This document shows positions 4,326 to 8,651 of a DNA stretch of 8,651 nucleotides, piece after piece (within the stretch, counting starts at the first letter, position 1; each line of letters starts with the position of its first letter). The notes beneath the pieces are model-generated. The model did no database searches. It was not told where the DNA came from and worked only from the letters and a program-made list of their open reading frames with translations. The position numbers and the translations under genes were made by a program. Source of the DNA: JALHVH01 sp964544265 (GTDB taxonomy: Bacteria; Acidobacteriota; Aminicenantia; Aminicenantales; Saccharicenantaceae); contig CAZJBD010000105.1 of the NCBI GenBank assembly GCA_964544265.1, positions 1 through 8,651 of the forward strand, in the 5' to 3' direction.

Positions 4326-5793
4326 AAATGTTCAATTCCAGCTGATTCGCCTGGGCTTGGGTGCGCTCGTCCTCGATGGCCTTGAGGAGTTCGGGTGAGA
4401 CGTCGCCGGTCGGGTAAGTGCCGTCGAAGCAGGCCGCACAGAATTCCCTGAGTTTCGGGTTCTCGAGCCTGACCGCTTTCTTCAAGGAATCGAGGCTCTG
4501 GTAGATGACTTTGTCGGCGCCGATCCGCATGGCCACGGTCGCTTCATCCGCGCCCCGGGCCACGAACTCCGTCTTCGTTTGCATGTCGATGCCGTAAACG
4601 CACGGATAGCGAAGCGGGGGCGAGTAGGACGCCAGGTAGACTTTCTTGGCCCCGCACTCCCGGACCATCTCGATGATGGCCCGGGACGTGTTGCCGCGGA
4701 CGATGCTGTCATCGACGAGGAGGACACGCTTTCCCTTGACCTCGGAAGCGATCGGATTGAGTTTCTGGCGTACGGAGTCCTTCCGCTTTTGGTCGGCGGG
4801 CATGATGAACGTCCGGCCGATGTAGCGGTTCTTGACCAGGGCCTCGCTGTATTTGAGGTTGAGCCGGCGGGCGATCTCGATGGCGGCGTCACGGGCCGAG
4901 TCGGGCACCGGCACGACGACGTCAATTGGAAGTTTGCGCTTCCGGATCTCAGCCGCCAGAAACCGGCCCAGGTTGACCCGAACCTTATAGACATTGGCGT
5001 TCTCGAGGACAGAATCCGGCCGGGCGAAGTAAACCCATTCAAAAAGGCAGGGAGTATGGCGACGGCCGGCGATCCGGCGGGTATGGACCTTGCGTCTCTT
5101 GTCGATGAAAACGACCTGGCCGGGCTCCACGGTTTTAATGCCGCTGAAGTCCATGAGGTTTAGGCTAACTGTTTCGGAGGCGAAGGCGTACGAAGGGATC
5201 AGGCCGTCGTTCCGGACGCCATAGGCCAGCGGCTTGATGCCGAAGGGGTCGCGGAAGCCGAGCAGCCCCTCCCCGGCGATGTAAGCGACGACCGAGTAGC
5301 TGCCCTTGGCCCTCTTAAAGACTCCTTCGACGGCCTTGAAGACGTGCTCAGGCCGGAGGTCCCTGACCTTTTGGTCCCCGAGTTCCTGGGCGAAGATGTT
5401 CAGGATGACTTCGAGATCGCAGTCCGAATCGAGGATCCGATGGTATTTTTCGCACAGCTCTTGTTTGAGTTCCCTGTAATTCGTGACGTTCCCGTTATGG
5501 GCCATGATGATGCCGAAGGGGGAGTTGACTTGGAAAGGCTGGGCGTCCTCGCCTCCTCCGCCGCCGACCGTGGGGTAGCGGGTGTGGCCAATGCCCGCCG
5601 TTCCCTTGAGACGCTGGATATTCTCAACGGTAAAGATGTCACGGACGAGACCGTTGCCCTTCTTGGTGTGGAAGCGGCCGTCGTAAGTGATGATGCCCGC
5701 CGCGTCTTGCCCCCGGTGTTGGACGGCCAGCAAGCCCTGATAGAGGTCACGGACGACGTGATCATTGCCCCAAACTCCGACGACTCCGCACAT
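4324..5793 (-). CDS. purF: Amidophosphoribosyltransferase (glutamine PRPP amidotransferase)
   Basis: PurF catalyses the committed step of purine synthesis: PRPP plus glutamine gives 5-phosphoribosylamine. The 489-residue product has an Ntn glutaminase domain (about 2-240). Cys2 becomes the N-terminal nucleophile after Met removal; Arg72 in His-Thr-Arg-Tyr-Pro-Thr and Asn100-Gly101 also fit. The phosphoribosyltransferase domain (about 245-465) has its PRPP loop at 357-370 (Val-Leu-Leu-Val-Asp-Asp-Ser-Ile-Val-Arg-Gly). No propeptide precedes Cys2, and none could be added: the upstream codons offer no start. Cys249, Cys398, Cys452 and Cys455 (Phe-Cys-Ala-Ala-Cys-Phe) fall where the Bacillus-type enzyme binds a 4Fe-4S cluster, whereas E. 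coli PurF lacks the last three. No ribosome site precedes the ATG; an extended -10 element does. It lies 7 bases after rfaE1. Confidence 0.96.
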   Translation of the reverse strand: MCGVVGVWGNDHVVRDLYQGLLAVQHRGQDAAGIITYDGRFHTKKGNGLVRDIFTVENIQRLKGTAGIGHTRYPTVGGGGGEDAQPFQVNSPFGIIMAHNGNVTNYRELKQELCEKYHRILDSDCDLEVILNIFAQELGDQKVRDLRPEHVFKAVEGVFKRAKGSYSVVAYIAGEGLLGFRDPFGIKPLAYGVRNDGLIPSYAFASETVSLNLMDFSGIKTVEPGQVVFIDKRRKVHTRRIAGRRHTPCLFEWVYFARPDSVLENANVYKVRVNLGRFLAAEIRKRKLPIDVVVPVPDSARDAAIEIARRLNLKYSEALVKNRYIGRTFIMPADQKRKDSVRQKLNPIASEVKGKRVLLVDDSIVRGNTSRAIIEMVRECGAKKVYLASYSPPLRYPCVYGIDMQTKTEFVARGADEATVAMRIGADKVIYQSLDSLKKAVRLENPKLREFCAACFDGTYPTGDVSPELLKAIEDERTQAQANQLELNI

Positions 5794-5799
5794 ATGTTT

Positions 5800-5808
5800 A
5801 TTATAGCA
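5800..5808 (-). promoter_or_regulatory. Extended -10 promoter predicting a leaderless purF transcript
   Basis: On the minus strand TGC-TATAAT is a perfect extended -10 element. The hexamer (5805 to 5800) ends six bases before the A of the purF ATG (5793), so the expected +1 is the start codon itself. It spans the last codons and first stop of rfaE1. No good -35 is seen at 16-18 bases (best is GCTTAT or CTTATC), but extended -10 promoters can work without one. No ribosome site precedes purF, while lpxD, atpE, yihY and trxA in this window have clear ones. Confidence 0.5.
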
Positions 5809-6772
5809 AATTGAGAGCGGCGATAAGCTCTGCCGGCGTCACGGCCGCGGTTCCGATCTTGCCGACCACGATTCCAGCCGCTACGTTCGACAGGCAGGCC
5901 GCCTCGAGGATGGTCGCCCCGGCCATCAGGGCCAGGGCCGCTGTCGCGACAACCGTGTCCCCCGCACCCGTGACGTCGAACACTTCCTGGGCAACGGTCG
6001 GGATGTGGATAGGCTTCAGGCCCGTTCCGAAGACGGACAGCCCCTGTTCGCCCCGCTTCAGAATGAGGTACTGACTCCGGACGAGGGACAGGATCTCCTC
6101 CCCCGCCCATTCGATCTGGGCGTCGGTCCGGCATTCGTGGCCGACGATCTTCTCAGCCTCGACATGGTTCGGCGTGATCAGGGTCACCGACGAGAACAGC
6201 CCGATATTCTCGACCTTGGGATCGACGAAAACCATGATGCCGTTTGCCCGGGCGTGCTCCAGGACCCCCCCGACGAGAGCAGCCGTCAGAATCCCCTTGT
6301 TGTAGTCTGAAAGGACGATCCCGTCGCAATCCTCTTTCCGGACGAGGTCGAGGACGCGCTTTTCCATTTCTGCCGGGACGGCCTTCTTCTTCTCGAGGTC
6401 GACTCTGACGACCTGCTGGTGGTGGGCGATGATGCGCGTCTTGACCGTCGTCGGACGCCTGGGGTCCAGGATGATGCCGCGTCCGTCCGGAACGTTTCTC
6501 CGGATCCATCGGCCCTCCGCGTCCCTCCCGACAACTCCGACCAGGACCGGTGCGGCGCCCAGGCTCTCCAGGTTCCGGCAGACATTCCCCGCCCCTCCCA
6601 GGCATAGGCTGTCTTTCTTGACCTCGACGATCGGCACGGGCGCTTCCGGAGAGATCCGGGAGACGCTTCCCCACAGATATTTGTCGAGCATGATGTCGCC
6701 CAGAACGATAACCTTCCGGTCCTTGAATTTGCGGACGATGCGCTGGAGTCTCGCGGGATCGACGTTCACCAT
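5801..6772 (-). CDS. rfaE1: D-glycero-beta-D-manno-heptose-7-phosphate kinase (kinase-only)
   Basis: This PfkB/ribokinase-family enzyme phosphorylates heptose 7-phosphate at C1 on the way to ADP-heptose for the LPS core. The 323-residue product has the signature Gly-Asp-Ile-Met-Leu-Asp-Lys-Tyr (25-32) with Ser-Arg-Ile-Ser-Pro-Glu-Ala-Pro (38-45). It also has the Gly-Gly-Ala-Gly-Asn substrate motif (59-63) and Asp-Val-Thr-Gly-Ala-Gly-Asp (266-272), with Asp272 as catalytic base. It stops after the kinase domain: the nucleotidyltransferase half of bifunctional HldE is absent, so a separate rfaE2 is expected elsewhere. The ATG at 6772 is 4 bases after the PHP gene stop, with AAAGGA and GAGG upstream inside that gene's end. 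It ends in two tandem in-frame TAA codons (5803 to 5798) that overlap the purF promoter candidate. Confidence 0.93.
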   Translation of the reverse strand: MVNVDPARLQRIVRKFKDRKVIVLGDIMLDKYLWGSVSRISPEAPVPIVEVKKDSLCLGGAGNVCRNLESLGAAPVLVGVVGRDAEGRWIRRNVPDGRGIILDPRRPTTVKTRIIAHHQQVVRVDLEKKKAVPAEMEKRVLDLVRKEDCDGIVLSDYNKGILTAALVGGVLEHARANGIMVFVDPKVENIGLFSSVTLITPNHVEAEKIVGHECRTDAQIEWAGEEILSLVRSQYLILKRGEQGLSVFGTGLKPIHIPTVAQEVFDVTGAGDTVVATAALALMAGATILEAACLSNVAAGIVVGKIGTAAVTPAELIAALNLL

Positions 6773-6776
6773 AGCC

Positions 6777-7919
6777 TCAGTCCTTTCTCAAGAAGATCGG
6801 ATTGGAAACGATCCACGGGATATCGGTGGCCAGGGCCGACCGCTCTTTGAGGAAGACTTCCACCCGGTAGACGCCCGGCCCCTGGGCCTCGGCCGTCAGG
6901 ACGTCGTCGCGGGTGGAAGCGATCGTGCGTCCATCATGGACGATGTGGATCTCCGTCAGGAAAGAGAACGGCGCCCGCGCCTCAAACCGAACGGGCCCGG
7001 GTGCGCTCTCGCCCGCCGAGATGGTATCTCCCATCCTGAAGGCCGCGCCTCCGGCCGTCGAAGCCTCGAACCGGAACCCCCTGGCCCCGGCTACCGCCTC
7101 GATGGCATTGAAAAAGCGGCCTTTCCTGAGGGCGGCATAGACCTGGTCCGCAGCTGCGTCGAAGCCCTCCTCAAGCGGCTTATCAAGCAGGACATGGAGA
7201 TGGAGGAGGGAGAAGATGGCCCTGTAGTAGAGGTGGGCGTCGGCGCTGAAATAGCCATAGACGGCGGACGTTGAGGCCCGCTGATCCCATCTCTTCAAGT
7301 TGATCTCCGGGTGCTCGAGCATCTTGATGAGAGGAAGACGCGAGCGAATAAGAAGGAGAGGCAGATAGGGCAGGACGCGTCCGATGTTGTTTTGGAACAT
7401 CGTGTCGGCGTTGATGATCTCCAGGCCCGAGTAAATCGAGATATCGCCCCACGACCATTTGACCTTGGAGTAGGGGTGGGCGATGATCGCGAAGCCTCCG
7501 AGGGCTTGGATTTCGGGAACAGCCTCTTCGGCCTTCTGGGAGAAGTTCCGGTCCGGCGTCCGAAAGCCGAGAGAAACGAGATGGCCGCGGTTGACGCTGA
7601 GTTCTGACCCGGCCAGGATGAGAACCCCTTCCTTGCGGCCTTGGCTCCGAAGACTCTCGAAGTTGGGATTGCCGTGGTCGGTCACAATGAGGAAATCGAG
7701 TTTCTCGCGCAAGGCTTGGACGGCCAGCTCATTAATAGACGAGTGGCCATCGGAGAACTTCGTGTGGACGTGATAAACCCCCTCGATCTCGAGGGCCTCC
7801 CGGGCGGGCAGGGGGGGAGCGGCGTTGACGTAGGGGCGTGAGCTGAGCGATTCGAATCCCAGCCACCCGAGGTAGAGGACGAGGATCGCCAGGACCGCGA
7901 CGAGGAGCTTCTTTTTCAT
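6777..7919 (-). CDS. Membrane-anchored PHP-domain metallohydrolase-like protein (CehA/McbA type)
   Basis: The 380-residue product starts with a basic tip and one membrane helix (about 5-22), placing the rest in the periplasm. A PHP domain follows with its metal ligands visible: His50-Val-His52, Asp57, Asp81-His82, Glu106, His113, His148-Pro149 and Asp227-Ala-His229. All positions expected of a working trinuclear metal site appear present, so it is probably an active phosphoesterase or related hydrolase. A C-terminal beta-rich domain (about 285-376) ends with Pro-Trp-Ile-Val-Ser-Asn-Pro-Ile-Phe, as in CehA/McbA-type proteins. The substrate is unknown; nothing in the sequence defines it. Its ATG overlaps the upstream ligase gene by 4 bases (ATGA) and rfaE1 starts 4 bases after its stop. 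This suggests a link to surface polysaccharide, perhaps hydrolysis of a phosphate-linked intermediate. That role is inferred from context only. Confidence 0.85.
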   Translation of the reverse strand: MKKKLLVAVLAILVLYLGWLGFESLSSRPYVNAAPPLPAREALEIEGVYHVHTKFSDGHSSINELAVQALREKLDFLIVTDHGNPNFESLRSQGRKEGVLILAGSELSVNRGHLVSLGFRTPDRNFSQKAEEAVPEIQALGGFAIIAHPYSKVKWSWGDISIYSGLEIINADTMFQNNIGRVLPYLPLLLIRSRLPLIKMLEHPEINLKRWDQRASTSAVYGYFSADAHLYYRAIFSLLHLHVLLDKPLEEGFDAAADQVYAALRKGRFFNAIEAVAGARGFRFEASTAGGAAFRMGDTISAGESAPGPVRFEARAPFSFLTEIHIVHDGRTIASTRDDVLTAEAQGPGVYRVEVFLKERSALATDIPWIVSNPIFLRKD

Positions 7920-8651
7920 CTCAAGACCTGATTCCTGCTTGCCGCAAACGGCACGGTCATCAGGAACAGGAAGAGGATCATGACCTCCGAGTCGCCGAAG
8001 TTGTACTCGAAAAGGCCGCTGACAAAGAAAGCCGCCAGCCCGGCCAGCGCGGCTGCCGCGAGCGGGGTGACGACCGGATCCCTTTCCCGGGCCGACTCCT
8101 TGCCCTTGTCCCGGGACTTGACGAGCTTCGCCAGTTCAAGGAATGTCCAGGCGACAAACGCCAGCCAGGCCAGGAGCGCTGGAATCCCCCTCTCGGCCGC
8201 GATCTGGACCGGGGTGTTGTGCAGATGAACGTTGCGCTTGGCGTTCTCCGAAAGCCCGTATTTAGGATTTTGGAAGACCATGTCCACCGTGTCCGGTCCC
8301 GTCCCGAAGAAGGGATAGTCACGGATGATCTTAAGGCCGGCTCCGAAATATTCGACTCGGATCCTATTCGAGAAACCCTGCAGGGTGAATATGCTGAGGG
8401 CCCTTTGTTTGACTGGGGCCGGGCTGGCGAAAAAAACGATGACGATAAGCACAGGTAAGGCAAGGAGGAACTTCGGCTTGTAAAGAAAGACGAGAACGCA
8501 CAGGGCCACGGCCAGGCCGATCCAGGCGCTTCGGGTCAGGGTGAGCTCCAGCGCCGCAAGTGCCGCCACCGTGCCCGCCCCCCACAGCCAGCGGACCTTT
8601 TTTCGCTCGAAGAATAGCATGGCCAGGGCCAGGGATACGAACAGAACAAGG
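7916..8651 (-). CDS. O-antigen ligase/polymerase (Wzy_C) family protein, N-terminus outside window
   Basis: The frame is open to the window edge and the bases before the Met at 8620 encode a hydrophobic helix, so that Met is internal and only the C-terminal part of about 244 residues is seen. Visible features are a Leu-Thr-Arg-Ser-Ala-Trp segment starting the fifth-from-last helix and a large periplasmic loop. The loop contains Phe-Gly-Thr-Gly-Pro-Asp and His-Leu-His-Asn followed by Glu-Arg-Gly-Ile-Pro. The last helices carry Phe-Glu-Tyr-Asn-Phe-Gly-Asp-Ser-Glu. These are landmarks of the Wzy_C family, which joins or polymerises undecaprenyl-linked glycans on the periplasmic face. WaaL-type ligase and Wzy-type polymerase cannot be told apart from this fragment. 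It is the first visible gene of the minus-strand operon and overlaps the PHP gene by 4 bases. Confidence 0.87.
   Translation of the reverse strand, partial: LVLFVSLALAMLFFERKKVRWLWGAGTVAALAALELTLTRSAWIGLAVALCVLVFLYKPKFLLALPVLIVIVFFASPAPVKQRALSIFTLQGFSNRIRVEYFGAGLKIIRDYPFFGTGPDTVDMVFQNPKYGLSENAKRNVHLHNTPVQIAAERGIPALLAWLAFVAWTFLELAKLVKSRDKGKESARERDPVVTPLAAAALAGLAAFFVSGLFEYNFGDSEVMILFLFLMTVPFAASRNQVLR

Noticed and set aside
5344..5814. 156-codon plus-strand frame opposite purF
   Set aside because: It is antisense to a conserved enzyme, with no ribosome site and no recognisable family.

Overview
The window reads as ordinary chromosome from a GC-rich, LPS-making (diderm) bacterium. It carries three envelope-lipid or polysaccharide genes (lpxD, a heptose-7-phosphate kinase, an O-antigen ligase/polymerase family protein) beside core ATP synthase, purine and thioredoxin genes. 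The gene set and sequence style would suit an anaerobic Acidobacteriota/Aminicenantes-like lineage. That placement is only an impression: there is no rRNA or marker comparison here.

Plus strand, 1-3960: the last codons of an unidentified gene, then atpZ, a 212-base gap, atpI, atpB (subunit a), atpE (subunit c), a YihY/BrkB-type membrane protein and lpxD. Only the membrane-rotor part of the F-type ATP synthase is here. Subunit b and all F1 subunits must be encoded elsewhere. atpI-atpB and yihY-lpxD overlap, and atpB-atpE and atpE-yihY are 19 and 31 bases apart, so atpI to lpxD looks like one transcription unit. A good sigma70-type promoter sequence lies inside atpI ahead of atpB. Subunit c has an apparent signal peptide and the Gln...Glu-Thr...Tyr pattern of sodium-binding c-rings, which suggests a Na+-coupled enzyme.

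Minus strand, 8651-3964: a second tight operon, in order of transcription O-antigen ligase family protein (5' end outside the window), a membrane-anchored PHP-domain metallohydrolase-like protein, rfaE1, purF and trxA. Neighbours overlap by 4 bases or are separated by 4, 7 and 9 bases. It joins surface-polysaccharide functions (heptose activation, ligation) to the first step of purine synthesis and to thiol redox. A perfect extended -10 element (TGCTATAAT) spans the rfaE1 stop codon and ends exactly six bases before the purF ATG, predicting a leaderless purF transcript. The two operons converge, with lpxD and trxA ending 3 bases apart.

I found no mobile elements, CRISPR arrays, tRNA or rRNA genes, and no clearly novel multi-gene system. 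The points most worth checking are the Na+ signature in AtpE, the leaderless purF promoter, the PurF that keeps candidate Fe-S cysteines without a propeptide, the WCMPC thioredoxin, and the PHP protein embedded between LPS genes.
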